Shown: positions 49,401 to 57,846 of the stretch, in pieces
Position numbering within the stretch: the stretch's first letter is position 1
Layout of the letters: each line of letters opens with the position of its first letter
Assembly (NCBI GenBank): GCA_004551485.1
Contig: SBLD01000007.1
Coordinates: forward strand, 1-64,000
DNA length: 64,000 nt
Direction: 5' to 3'
Origin: Billgrantia azerbaijanica
Lineage (GTDB): Bacteria; Pseudomonadota; Gammaproteobacteria; Pseudomonadales; Halomonadaceae
Notes under the pieces: model-generated
Database searches by the model: none
The model's input: only the letters and a program-made list of their open reading frames with translations
Told to the model about the DNA's origin: nothing
Translations under genes and position numbers: made by a program

Positions 49401-52400
49401 CCGCTGCAACCGCAGCCGACGTCACCCTGCGCGTGACCGCCGACAACTACTACGACATCGTGACCGGTGCCGGTAACGACATCCTCGACCTGCAGGCCGA
49501 TGACGTCCGTTCCGACGACCTGGCCACTGCCGTCGATCGTGCGGATCACATCGATGCCGGCGAAGGCCGCGACACCCTCGTCGTCAGCGGTGACGACAAC
49601 CTGGGCGTCAACAACGTCGCTGCCGGTACTCCGGCCACCGTGATCGACGACGACGTCTTCGAGACCCTCAGCGGTATCGAAGTGCTCACGTCCAACACCG
49701 ATGCCGGTGCCGGCACTCAGGACATCACCCTGAACGAAGCCGCCAAGGAAACCGGGGTCGATACCATCAACCTGTCCGGCAGCGCGGCTCAGAACCTGAA
49801 CGTCGTCTTCGGCAACGACTTCTCGCTCAACGACAGCGCCGCGGACAACGACAACCAGACCGAAGCCGACAGCGCCTTCGTGCTGGACGCCTCACGTCAC
49901 ACCGCCCAGAGCACGCTGACCGTGGAGAGCAAGGACGACGACACCGATGTCGACCGTCTGAACCTCGACCTGCGCGCCAACCTGCAGGCTGGCCTGGTGA
50001 TGAACATCGTCGACACCGGCGACGAGGACGCCACTGCCGAGCTGCGCCTCACCACGTCCGCCACCGATGCGACGCAGGTGATCAGCAATGGCAACGCCGG
50101 TAATGCCGACGGCCTGGCCGACATCAACGTCGACGACGGCTCGCTCGACAAGATCGTGCTGGTGGACGGCTCTACCGACAGCAATGCGAACGGTGAAGGC
50201 GATGAAGGCCTGACCGTCACCATCGCTGACGAGTGGACCCGCGATAGCGGCAGCTTCGAGTTCGACGCCTCTGCGATTGGTGATGACGATGCTGATACCA
50301 CCACCGGTGGCGCCACCATCACCGTGGAAGCCGGCGACAATGCCGAGCTGACCCTGCACGGCACGCAGAACGACGACACCATCACCGGTGGTGCTCAGGA
50401 CGACACCATCAATGGTAACGACGGTGACGACACCCTGAACGGTATGGCGGGTGCCGACACCATCAACGGTGGCCTGGGTGACGACATCATCGACGGTGGC
50501 AGCGGTGCCGACACCATCGACGGTGGCGAAGGCGACGACGACATCACCGGTGGCCTGGGTGCCGACGATCTGACCGGTGGCGAAGGTGCTGACAACTTCA
50601 ACATCGACGCCGTCAACGAGTCCACGCAGTCTTCTGCCGACTCGATCTCGGACTTCGAGACCGGTACCGACACCATTACCGTCACGCAAACCGTGGCCAA
50701 CGGTTCCACCGTCAACCTGGGACGCTTCTCTGTCGAAGCCAATTCCGGTGACGGCGACAACTCGCTGGACGGCACCAACACCGTCAACGTGTTGATGGAC
50801 GCCTACTACAGCGAGACGGGCCAGCTGGCGATTGACGTCGACGGCGACGGTGACATCACCGATGTCAACGACATCGTGGTCAACTCCGTCGAAGACATCA
50901 ACGCAGGTGACCTGAACTACAGCATCACTGCCGCTGGCGGCGACAACACCGTGCGTCTCGGTCAGGGCGTTGACACCATCACCACCGGTGGGGGTAACGA
51001 CAGCTTCACGATCGTCGGTTCACTGGATGCAGGCGACGTGGCTGCCTACAATGCCGCAGGTGCCGGTGTGGTCGGTGGTGCCGCGGACGTTGTCGAGTAC
51101 AACGACCTGCTGAGCACGCGCAGTGTCTCCGAAGCCAACGCTGGCGATAGCATCGATGCCGGTGCCGGTAACGACGCGCTGCATGTGTTCGGTACCGTCG
51201 ATCTCACGGCCGTCACCCTGACGGATATCGACACGCTCACCGTCCACTCCGATGTCACGCTGACCCTGGATCAGCTGAATGCACTGGACAATGTGGTGTT
51301 TGCCGGGGATACCCCGCATGAGCTGACGGTTGTCGATGCCAATAACATTTATGGCAATGGCAGCGACTACGAGCTGACCCAGGCACAAATCAATGTCGCA
51401 TTGGGTGGCAAGGGTGTTTACGTCATCAACGATGGCGCCAACACCACCTTCACCGTGGGTAGCGACATCACGACACCGCAGACCGCTGCGCAGTTTGATG
51501 CTGCTGTCGGCTTCGATGCCCTCGATGATGACTCCGCCGATTCTGCCGCAGTGCTCTTCTCGCTGGGCCAGACCGGCTACACCATCGATGACACCTATGC
51601 CGAGGTCATCGCTCTGGACGCTGCTGTTCTGCAGGCAGCCAATTCCGTGACTGCGCACACTGTCAACGGTGACATCTCTGGTGATGATACCACCGACATT
51701 GACGCGCTGGAGCTGGCTAACAATGCCACGGTCACCCTGACCGAAGCGCAGCACGCGCAGGTAACCTCAACCAATGTTAACGAAACTGTTACACTGGCAG
51801 CGGTTGTCGATGGTCTGACGCTGTCGCTCAACGTCGCCCAGTACAATCTGGCCGCAGGTACCAACACCGTGGCCGTTGGCAGCACCGGTGTGAACATCTC
51901 CGAGACCGGGGCTGGCGGTGAAACCACCATCCAGGTTGACGGTACCTACACCGGCACCTTCACCGACGCCGGTACTGCCGATGCTGTCGAGCTGGCTGAT
52001 GGTGCCGACATCTCTGGTGCGACCAACCTGGACGTGGCCACCGCCACGCTGGCCGGTGATGCCACCATCTCTGATGCGCAGCATGATGCCTACGTTGCGG
52101 GTACGCTGAATGCCGCAGGCGGCGCCAATACGCTGACCATCGCTAACGCTGCGTCTATCGCGGCTGAGGCGCCGGTGGAAAGCTACGTGCTGAATGCGGG
52201 CGGTACGATCGACGTCACCGGCAACACCGATGTCGACGTTGATGATGGCGCAGGAGTAACTACGACCATCAATGTGAATGGTGCAACCGTCTCAGGCACC
52301 TATGCCTTGGCCGGTGCCGGTGACCAGATCACGCTGACGAACGGGGCCGACATTTCCGGCATCAACGGTGGTGCAGCTACCACAGCCGAAACGCTGAACG

Positions 52401-53815
52401 TGACCGGTGCGGTTACCATGACAGCCGCGCAGCACACAGCGATCACTGCAGGTGGTGTCGCCGACCAGGTGACCTTCACCACGGCAGCGAGCGGCATCAC
52501 CCTGGATGGTGATATCGAGACCTATGTGCTGGCTAACGCCACCAACAGCGTAACGCTGGGCAATTTAGCTCAGAACGTGACCGGTGGTACTGGCAACGAC
52601 ACCATCGACGTTGCTGCGCTGCACGTGACCGGTACCCTGGATGGGGGGGCTGGTACGGATACCATCTTTGCTGATGGTAGTGCAGACCTCACTGGTGCCA
52701 CGCTCACCAGCATTGAGCAGCTGGAGCATGACTCTGCGGCGATCGTGACCATCAACGACTCGCAGTTCGGTTCGTTCACTGACTTCCTCGGCGGTCTCGG
52801 TACCAACCGTGTGGTGGTGGCCGACAACAACACGGCGATCACTGCGACGCTGGATAGTGATGTCGAGCAGTGGGATTTCGACAACGATGACGACAATGAG
52901 CTGACCGTTAGTTCCAGCAGCATTTCCAGCGTTCAGGCAGGTGCTGGAGACGATGTTGTCTATTACGATGCCACGCTGGGAGCCGGCCTTGGTCTGGACG
53001 GTGAAGGCAGCGTCGGTGGTGCTAACGCCTTAGGCGACACTGGTGACACATTGGCCCTTGAGGATGGTGCCAATATCAGCGGAGGAACCATTGCCGGGTT
53101 CGAGCAAGTCGGTCTGGCCGATGGTGGTTCGTTCACCGTCAATGCGGCTCAGCATAATGGCATCACGCTGTCGGTTGGTGCTGGCTATGATGCTAGTGGC
53201 ACCGAGACGCTGACCATCTCGGACGCCATCACCGGCACGGATGTCGACGCAGTCGAGAACTACGTGCTCTCTGCTAACGATGACGACTTCACCTTTACGC
53301 AGGCCGATGCTGATGCCACCCTGCGCACGGTGGATCTGGGTGGCGGTGCCGACACCCTGACTATCAACAACGCCACCATCGAAGCCACCGAAGCCAATGA
53401 CTATGTGACGGTCAGCAACTTCCAGGTTGGTGACGATTCCATCTCGTCCCAGGTTGCGGGCACTGCGCATAACTCGGCATATCAGACCATCACTAGTGGT
53501 GGCAGCAACCTGACCGTTGGTGCTAACTCCATAGTCGAGATCGAGACCGACGTTGCTACCGCCATCACGTTGACCGATGTGACTGACGGAGGCGGGATCG
53601 AGTCTCTTATCGCCTCAGCGGTAGCTGACAGCACGTCGGCAGGTACCAACGATCTGACCTTTGTGGTGTACGATGGCTCCGGTAATGCCGGTCTGTATCA
53701 GGCCAACATCACTACCAGTGATGCTGACCTCAATACTGCTGACTTCGGCATTGAACTGGTTGGCGTCTTTGACGGCATCGGTGCCGACGCGCTGACTGCC
53801 GGTAACTTCGCCTAA
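46406..53815 (+). CDS. Giant acidic DUF4214/RTX protein, S-layer candidate
   Basis: 2469 residues, extremely rich in Asp, Ala, Thr and Asn, almost free of Cys, no Sec signal. Residues 1-130 are DUF4214 (QKVYIGLLGRAADKSGLDYW, ALYQNLFNRSAEADGLDYW). Residues about 200-1300 and 1450-2469 are beta-rich repeats; about 1315-1400 is an RTX block with repeated G-x-DDT (GNDGDDTLNGMAGADTINGG). Codon use is unusually restricted in the first two thirds (AAC, ACC, GAC, CTG), a sign of high expression. With the exporter at 2031 and SapC at 54985, an S-layer protein is the best guess. ATG 46406 follows ACGGAG. Regulated by the CRP site upstream. No match to a named S-layer protein is claimed. Confidence 0.82.
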   Translation: MATVAEQIQKVYIGLLGRAADKSGLDYWTNEIDSGVLTLEQLRANIVNEQPEYQQGMGSMTRAQLVNALYQNLFNRSAEADGLDYWVNGGGAGVNADQLVLALINGASAADTLALDNKTEVAQYYTQAAGADYVPAEARSAVDDVDGSSDLAAAKAAVDAELSDEQAYTLTNDIDVAEANVFTSTPVYTPEGNDFINSLQDEDELTGTGDNPTLNVTLGSVNDAAEGTIAPVLNNIQTVNVKVTGDAMGINFQDATGLEALNVERVTQTNAQIAFEDLDVTTDSLSLANATRDGDITFDYREDTLTGTDEVLDVALSNARLSALTLSEGNDSGEDAGYFFETVNVNVDGASNIDELDISANAEEDLLNGTDQTVNVVADADLEVNDLTAEGAEFINVTANADVMIAADEDDVLSVGNDGISTDELQTLTITGAGDVTIDGLDGDLENATLTVAGAAMTGDLTLGVQEAADADASSVFANRADVDVDITSGSGDDEIETYTGLAGNITTNDGADAVTVGGDVEGVSAIDTGTGNDSVATGDLNATANDENDGNSSFGEVTAASVATGEGDDTVTVGALNSEQDWDHGVLNDGNADDVYNLVGASVDTGAGDDTLALDSVAEGASANTGEGNDTVNVELGATGTILEGDNGGALIDAREVDTNGDIDTQGAVLTLGAGDDSINFTEVDPGQTAYTLVGRDALLDAGAGADELNVSALDDVTVAAATSLNADDAAAEDTNATITGVETANLTVENQVDAATETATGATENDADEDDGAISADVMRFDDALDTINLTSNEQALLQDPATEVYEAGTETAFELQNLRAGITTTLTAHEATGVDGSVGTTADGAAIGGLEDDTQLSIDAATGVVTQDGDASDVALDVDMVAEGTDDTFTLEALDNGEAFDLDLTMGATSTSQVTADGDNTTENRVENVVINFADAESHSVNLNGFGDYQFDEVDGSTDSVVNVDTSLTINTAAGAGERIDLDNVEADTIRVMNDAAATAADVTLRVTADNYYDIVTGAGNDILDLQADDVRSDDLATAVDRADHIDAGEGRDTLVVSGDDNLGVNNVAAGTPATVIDDDVFETLSGIEVLTSNTDAGAGTQDITLNEAAKETGVDTINLSGSAAQNLNVVFGNDFSLNDSAADNDNQTEADSAFVLDASRHTAQSTLTVESKDDDTDVDRLNLDLRANLQAGLVMNIVDTGDEDATAELRLTTSATDATQVISNGNAGNADGLADINVDDGSLDKIVLVDGSTDSNANGEGDEGLTVTIADEWTRDSGSFEFDASAIGDDDADTTTGGATITVEAGDNAELTLHGTQNDDTITGGAQDDTINGNDGDDTLNGMAGADTINGGLGDDIIDGGSGADTIDGGEGDDDITGGLGADDLTGGEGADNFNIDAVNESTQSSADSISDFETGTDTITVTQTVANGSTVNLGRFSVEANSGDGDNSLDGTNTVNVLMDAYYSETGQLAIDVDGDGDITDVNDIVVNSVEDINAGDLNYSITAAGGDNTVRLGQGVDTITTGGGNDSFTIVGSLDAGDVAAYNAAGAGVVGGAADVVEYNDLLSTRSVSEANAGDSIDAGAGNDALHVFGTVDLTAVTLTDIDTLTVHSDVTLTLDQLNALDNVVFAGDTPHELTVVDANNIYGNGSDYELTQAQINVALGGKGVYVINDGANTTFTVGSDITTPQTAAQFDAAVGFDALDDDSADSAAVLFSLGQTGYTIDDTYAEVIALDAAVLQAANSVTAHTVNGDISGDDTTDIDALELANNATVTLTEAQHAQVTSTNVNETVTLAAVVDGLTLSLNVAQYNLAAGTNTVAVGSTGVNISETGAGGETTIQVDGTYTGTFTDAGTADAVELADGADISGATNLDVATATLAGDATISDAQHDAYVAGTLNAAGGANTLTIANAASIAAEAPVESYVLNAGGTIDVTGNTDVDVDDGAGVTTTINVNGATVSGTYALAGAGDQITLTNGADISGINGGAATTAETLNVTGAVTMTAAQHTAITAGGVADQVTFTTAASGITLDGDIETYVLANATNSVTLGNLAQNVTGGTGNDTIDVAALHVTGTLDGGAGTDTIFADGSADLTGATLTSIEQLEHDSAAIVTINDSQFGSFTDFLGGLGTNRVVVADNNTAITATLDSDVEQWDFDNDDDNELTVSSSSISSVQAGAGDDVVYYDATLGAGLGLDGEGSVGGANALGDTGDTLALEDGANISGGTIAGFEQVGLADGGSFTVNAAQHNGITLSVGAGYDASGTETLTISDAITGTDVDAVENYVLSANDDDFTFTQADADATLRTVDLGGGADTLTINNATIEATEANDYVTVSNFQVGDDSISSQVAGTAHNSAYQTITSGGSNLTVGANSIVEIETDVATAITLTDVTDGGGIESLIASAVADSTSAGTNDLTFVVYDGSGNAGLYQANITTSDADLNTADFGIELVGVFDGIGADALTAGNFA

Positions 53816-53835
53816 TCCCCTCATCCGAGTGGATG

Positions 53836-53859
53836 CATCCCCCGGTTCGCCGGGGGGTG
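53836..53859 (+). terminator. First hairpin after the giant acidic gene
   Basis: Ten-bp stem CATCCCCCGG with CCGGGGGGTG around TTCG. A stable tetraloop but no T-run; it may protect the 3' end of the message or act with the next terminator. Confidence 0.5.
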
Positions 53860-53887
53860 TCATGGCGAACTCACCGCTAGAACCAAC

Positions 53888-53921
53888 AAGCCCCCTCCGC
53901 TTCGGTGGCGGGGGCTTCTTT
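53888..53921 (+). terminator. Intrinsic terminator after the giant acidic gene
   Basis: AAGCCCCC (53888-53895) pairs with GGGGGCTT (53910-53917) around a smaller inner hairpin, followed by CTTTT. It separates the giant gene from the DUF6447 gene. Confidence 0.8.
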
Positions 53922-53948
53922 TGACCCTTTCAAGACGGAGAACGATTC

Positions 53949-54221
53949 ATGGCCAAGATCACCATCGACGGAGTGGAATACGACGAGGCAAACCTGTCCG
54001 ACAAGGCCAGGACCCAGGTGGCCAACCTGCGCGCCACGGAAGCGGAGCTGGCCCGCCAGCAGTCGCTGGTCGCCATGCTGCAGGCGGCGCGCCTGAAGTA
54101 CGTCGACCTGCTCAAGGCCGAACTGCCCGAGCCGAATGCCAAGAAGGCCAGCCGCTCGCGCGCCAAGACCACCAAAACCGCCAAGACCGCCAAGAACACC
54201 AAGACCGCCAAGGCGAAGTGA
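53949..54221 (+). CDS. DUF6447-like protein with Lys/Ala-rich tail, paralogue 2
   Basis: 90 residues. The first 65 match the small protein at 27050: KITIDGVEYDEANLSDKART, QVANLRATEAELAR and a helix to LLKAELPEP. The last 25 residues are a Lys/Ala/Thr tail with repeated KTAK-like units, resembling histone H1-like tails; the other two paralogues lack it. ATG 53949 follows GACGGAG. It lies just after the S-layer candidate and its terminator. Function unknown; the basic tail could bind nucleic acid or the acidic secreted protein before export (speculation). Confidence 0.8.
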   Translation: MAKITIDGVEYDEANLSDKARTQVANLRATEAELARQQSLVAMLQAARLKYVDLLKAELPEPNAKKASRSRAKTTKTAKTAKNTKTAKAK

Positions 54222-54278
54222 GCCCTCGGCGGGTGAGGGGCATTCCCCACACCCCGGCCGGGCTCGGCGCCTGGCCAC

Positions 54279-54297
54279 GCCGCAAAGCGGCATTTTT
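54279..54297 (+). terminator. Terminator after DUF6447 paralogue 2
   Basis: GCCGC, AAA loop, GCGGC, then ATTTTT. Compact intrinsic terminator with T-run. Confidence 0.7.
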
Positions 54298-54368
54298 CCC
54301 GCGGCGACACAACGCCGGCCGCGAGTCGTGTCACCCCTGTGTCTCCATCCATGCCAGGTCGGATAGCC

Positions 54369-54926
54369 ATGAGCGAAGCCCCCGTTTCTGACGCCGAGTC
54401 CCGGGCCGAGTGCCCGAGCCTGTCGCGCCTGACCACGGAATATCGCCCCGTCGAGGATCGCATCCGCGTCAGCGGCGAACTGAGCGATCACCGCGTGGCC
54501 GTCATCTGGCTGACCCAGCGGCTGCTGCGGCGCCTGGTGCCCGAGCTGGTGCAGTGGCTCGAGCGGCAGGAAACGCCCCCGGCCACGCCGCGCCCGGAGC
54601 TGGTGCACGGCTTTCGCCAGCACTCCGCGCAGCACCGCCACGCGAGCGCGCCGGCCGAGCCGCGCGTGCCGGCAGAGAAGGCCGCCGCCGACTGGCTGCT
54701 GACCCGCGTCGACCTCCAGCCGCGTGGCAACAGGCTGCATTTGGTGCTGAAGGGTGTCGATGAAGGGGAGGCGGCGAGCCTCGCGCTCACCCCCCTGGTA
54801 CTGCGCCAATGGCTGGGCCTGCTGCTGCAGTGTTACCGTCGCGGCGGCTGGCCGCTGGCGCCCTGGCCCGAGTGGATGCAGGAAACCGCACAGGCCGCGT
54901 CACCGCCGGCCACCGCCATGCACTGA
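54369..54926 (+). CDS. Unknown protein between DUF6447 and SapC genes
   Basis: 185 residues; I do not recognise a family. It reads TTEYRPVEDRIRVSGELSDH and then VAVIWLTQRLLRRLVPELVQWLE, followed by a low-complexity Pro/Glu linker and a second part (LHLVLKGVDEGEAASLALTP, LRQWLGLLLQC). No signal peptide or membrane span. ATG 54369 is preferred to 54339. Its place directly before sapC suggests a role in S-layer export or regulation (inference from position only). Confidence 0.7.
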   Translation: MSEAPVSDAESRAECPSLSRLTTEYRPVEDRIRVSGELSDHRVAVIWLTQRLLRRLVPELVQWLERQETPPATPRPELVHGFRQHSAQHRHASAPAEPRVPAEKAAADWLLTRVDLQPRGNRLHLVLKGVDEGEAASLALTPLVLRQWLGLLLQCYRRGGWPLAPWPEWMQETAQAASPPATAMH

Positions 54927-54984
54927 GCCGGACCAGATACCCTCTCCAAACTGGCCACTTCACCTTCACACAGGAACCCCCACC

Positions 54985-55755
54985 ATGTCCCACTGGATCG
55001 CCATCTCTCACACCGAGCATGCCGCGCAGCGCTACTGGCCACGCCGCGGCTTCCACTTTGCCCGTGAGCAATCGGTCGTGCCGGTGCTGCTCGCGGAGCT
55101 GGGCAAGGTGCTGCCGCACTACGCCCTGGGCTTCATCTGGGAAGGCGAAACCTGCCAGCCGGTCGCGCTTACCGGCCTGGGGCAGGGCAATCTCTACCTC
55201 GGCCCCCAGGGCCAGTGGCTGAGCGGCTATGCGCCGGCCGCGCTGCGCGGCTACCCGTTCCGCCTGGCCGACAGCCCCAATGGGGAAAAGGTGCTGTGCA
55301 TCGAGGCGTCGCAATTGACCGACGATCCCGCCGCCCAGCCGCTGTTCGAGGAAGCAGGCGAGCTGGCCAAGCCGGTGCGCGACACCCTGGAGTTCCTGGG
55401 CCAGTGTGAGCGCAACCGTCAAGCGACGCGGCAGGCGGCTCAGGCGCTGGCCGACGCCCAGGTGATCGAGCCCTGGCCGCTGCAGGTCGCCCGGGGTGAG
55501 GCGCAGTCGCCGCTGCAGGTCCAGGGCCTGCACCGCATCAGCGAGACGGCCTTGAACGGCCTGACGGCCGAGGCCTATGCCGAGCTGCGCGGCGCACCCA
55601 TGGCCCTGGCCTATGCCCAGCTGCTCGCCACCCATCAGCTGAGTGAGCTCGCCCAACGCGCCAAGCAACAGCCCCAGCCGGGCGTCACCCCCGAGGAGCT
55701 GGATAGCCTGCTGGAGGGCGACAACGACGACCTGACGTTCGACTTCGGCGAGTGA
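54985..55755 (+). CDS. SapC-family protein
   Basis: 256 residues with the SapC pattern: WIAISHTEHAAQRYWPRRGF, VPVLLAELGKVLPHYALGF, YPFRLADSPNGEKVLCI and GELAKPVRDTLEFL. SapC was named from the Campylobacter fetus S-layer locus, where it lies beside type I secretion genes; its biochemical role is unknown. ATG 54985 follows CACAGGAA. No signal peptide. It supports the view that the giant protein at 46406 is an S-layer-type export substrate. Confidence 0.9.
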   Translation: MSHWIAISHTEHAAQRYWPRRGFHFAREQSVVPVLLAELGKVLPHYALGFIWEGETCQPVALTGLGQGNLYLGPQGQWLSGYAPAALRGYPFRLADSPNGEKVLCIEASQLTDDPAAQPLFEEAGELAKPVRDTLEFLGQCERNRQATRQAAQALADAQVIEPWPLQVARGEAQSPLQVQGLHRISETALNGLTAEAYAELRGAPMALAYAQLLATHQLSELAQRAKQQPQPGVTPEELDSLLEGDNDDLTFDFGE

Positions 55756-55814
55756 GACGCCGTCCGGCACGAGCATGACGGCAGCAATGGACAATGAAGC
55801 AGAAGGAGACGCTC

Positions 55815-55889
55815 ATGCGAGCAGTCGTGGCGATCATGATCCTGGGCATCGGTGTGACGGGCTGCGTGCCGTTCGTGCCGATTATCTGA
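55815..55889 (+). CDS. Micro-lipoprotein, copy 2 (24 residues, ends CVPFVPII)
   Basis: 24 codons behind an excellent ribosome site (AAGGAGA six bases before ATG). Signal MRAVVAIMILGIGVT, lipobox VTGC, mature part CVPFVPII, identical to copy 1 at 27235. The ribosome site, the lipobox and the identical tail make a chance frame unlikely. It follows sapC by 59 bases. Confidence 0.75.
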   Translation: MRAVVAIMILGIGVTGCVPFVPII

Positions 55890-56074
55890 ATTTCGTCGGC
55901 ATCGCTAGTGCAACGGTGTGGAGCAGGATCTCCGGGCCAACTGGGCAATCTTGCCACACGGCGTGATCGCGGCGCGGACCAAGGAGCCTCGCAAAGCTGT
56001 CGACGCGAGTGGATCGGCTACTTACGATAGGCCTGCGGATCGCGATGGGGGGTGATCTCAGTCGCTTGGCTGAT

Positions 56075-56080
56075 ACAATG
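56075..56080 (+). promoter_or_regulatory. Possible -10 before the 434-residue gene
   Basis: The 230-base gap 55890-56119 holds no gene I can support. TACAAT here resembles a -10 but no -35 stands at 17 bases. Confidence 0.2.
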
Positions 56081-56119
56081 CCTCTCAGGTATGGGCTAAT
56101 GCCATGGGGGTAAAGACGG

Positions 56120-57424
56120 ATGACCGCAGTCAGTGCCACTTCTCAGATGTCTGCCGGCGTGCCAACCACTTCCGACCGCTCGGCGGCGAGCGCTGGCAGT
56201 GGGGAGTTCGGCCGTCACTATCAGCAGGCGCTATCGGCCTCCGTGAGCGCTGCGCCGGGGGCCGGCTATACGGGCCGCACCGATTACAACGCCAACGGTA
56301 CCCTGTGGACCACGGCGGCTGACGGCACCCGCGAGTGGATTGGCGGAACCCCGGTGTTCGGCGCACCGCAGATTGCCCAGTACCTGGACCTGGATGCCGA
56401 CCATGTGGCCAAGCAGGTCGGCTTCCAGTCGCTGCCGAGCCAATGGCGAGCCTACGACTGGAATGCCATCCTCAATACCGAAGACCCGCTCGCCACCATC
56501 AAGGGGCTGCGGGGGGATGCCTTCAATATTGGACGGCAGCTGCCCGATACGACGGTCACGAGCCAGCAGTTGGGGGCTCGCGAGGTGATCCAGACCGGCA
56601 ATGTGGGAGCCGTGCTCTCCAGGGATGGCTCGCGAGGGGAGCTCTACCGCCTTTACGATGATGCGGGTGTGGCACTCACCTCTGTCAGTGCCATGAATAC
56701 CCGTCAGCTGGAAGAGGCCTTCAACCGCTACGGTATCGATGGTGACGTGACGGCGCAGTTCCGTGCCCTGGCCGCGCAGCTGGAGGCGCGCGGCGTGCAG
56801 TACGCGCCAGGGACCCTGTTCCAGGGCTCTGATGCCGGTGTCGATCTCGATCACCTGGCCACCCAGACACCGAGCACGGCCAGTGCACCGGTGGATCCCA
56901 CCCCTTACCTGGCGGAAAATGCCGCCTTCAATGGCGACCAGACGGAATACCGCTCGACGCGCGGTGGGCTGACAGACTGGGATCGTGAGACCCTGCTGGA
57001 TGAACTGCAGGAGCGTGGCTACTTCACCAGTGCCAGCCAGGTCACGGGCATGCATGCGCTGACGCTTTCGCAGCAAGGGTACACCCTGGATGAAGCGGTG
57101 GCGCAGTTAGCGAGCCAGATGAACCTGGCCAAGGCGCCCAATGGGGCCGTGGCGCGTGGGGTCGATGCGCAGATGGTGCAGACCATCAACCGTAGCTTGA
57201 GCACGGCGTACGACAGCAGTGCACCATGGCAGACATTCGGGCAGCTTTATCAGTTGGCCCAACAGACCTCGACAGAGCAGGTGTCCAATGCCATTTACGA
57301 GGCGGGTTATCATCAGGGTGTGCTGAGTGACGATCGCTATGATTACCTGCGCAACCCTGCGGTCGAGGTCGAGCCAGCCCTGGTGGCTCGGGTCCGGGAC
57401 TTGCTCGCGACGCTCGCGGGGTGA
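56120..57424 (+). CDS. Unknown 434-residue protein
   Basis: No family recognised and no Sec signal. The first 50 residues are Ser/Ala/Gly-rich. Then GRTDYNANGTLWTTAADGTREW, a central part with FNIGRQLPDTTVTSQQLGAR, and a helical C-terminal third (EVSNAIYEAGYHQGVLSDD style, ending ARVRDLLATLAG). The sequence is acidic and poor in Cys, like the type I secreted proteins around it, so it may be another substrate or an assembly factor. ATG 56120 follows GGGGGTAAAGACGG. It lies between the micro-lipoprotein gene and a DUF6447 gene. Confidence 0.72.
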   Translation: MTAVSATSQMSAGVPTTSDRSAASAGSGEFGRHYQQALSASVSAAPGAGYTGRTDYNANGTLWTTAADGTREWIGGTPVFGAPQIAQYLDLDADHVAKQVGFQSLPSQWRAYDWNAILNTEDPLATIKGLRGDAFNIGRQLPDTTVTSQQLGAREVIQTGNVGAVLSRDGSRGELYRLYDDAGVALTSVSAMNTRQLEEAFNRYGIDGDVTAQFRALAAQLEARGVQYAPGTLFQGSDAGVDLDHLATQTPSTASAPVDPTPYLAENAAFNGDQTEYRSTRGGLTDWDRETLLDELQERGYFTSASQVTGMHALTLSQQGYTLDEAVAQLASQMNLAKAPNGAVARGVDAQMVQTINRSLSTAYDSSAPWQTFGQLYQLAQQTSTEQVSNAIYEAGYHQGVLSDDRYDYLRNPAVEVEPALVARVRDLLATLAG

Positions 57425-57528
57425 ATGCCTGGTGATGGTGGCCGTCAAGCATGTGCTTGCGCAGCCTGTTGCGGTACCATGGTCGCTCTCCCTATTCCAT
57501 CCCCATGAGCGACTTTAGGAGATTCAAC

Positions 57529-57750
57529 ATGGCAGAGCAGACGGCAGCACAGACCGTGACGATCGATGGCAAGGAGTACGCGATGGATCAACTGAGCGAG
57601 GATGCCCGCAACCAGCTGGTCAACCTGCGGGTCACCGACCAGGAGATCTCCCGTCTCCAGCAGCAGCTGGCGATCGTGCAGACGGCGCGTGTGGCCTATG
57701 CCAATGCGCTGAAGAAAGAGCTCGACTCAGCTGAAGCGGCCGCCCACTGA
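57529..57750 (+). CDS. DUF6447-like small protein, paralogue 3
   Basis: 73 residues: VTIDGKEYAMDQLSEDARNQ then LVNLRVTDQEISRLQQQLAI and TARVAYANALKKEL. It is closest to the paralogue at 27050, with a nearly identical central NLRVTDQEISRL segment. ATG 57529 follows TTTAGGAG. It ends with an intrinsic terminator, so it may be a monocistronic unit or the end of the 56120 transcript. Confidence 0.82.
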   Translation: MAEQTAAQTVTIDGKEYAMDQLSEDARNQLVNLRVTDQEISRLQQQLAIVQTARVAYANALKKELDSAEAAAH

Positions 57751-57780
57751 GGCTTGTTGTCGGCAGGTTGATGAGTATCG

Positions 57781-57811
57781 GCGGGGTGCCAGTGTTGGCA
57801 CCCCGCTTGCT
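57781..57811 (+). terminator. Terminator after DUF6447 paralogue 3
   Basis: Perfect ten-bp stem GCGGGGTGCC with GGCACCCCGC around AGTGTT, followed by TTGCTTT. Confidence 0.85.
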
Positions 57812-57846
57812 TTGTGAGGAGTGGGTCGGGTAAGCAGGAGGCTGTC

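Noticed and set aside
29517-53815. RTX toxin operon
   Set aside because: RTX blocks are short, there is no hlyC-like acyltransferase and no pore-forming domain; the proteins look like adhesins or layer proteins.
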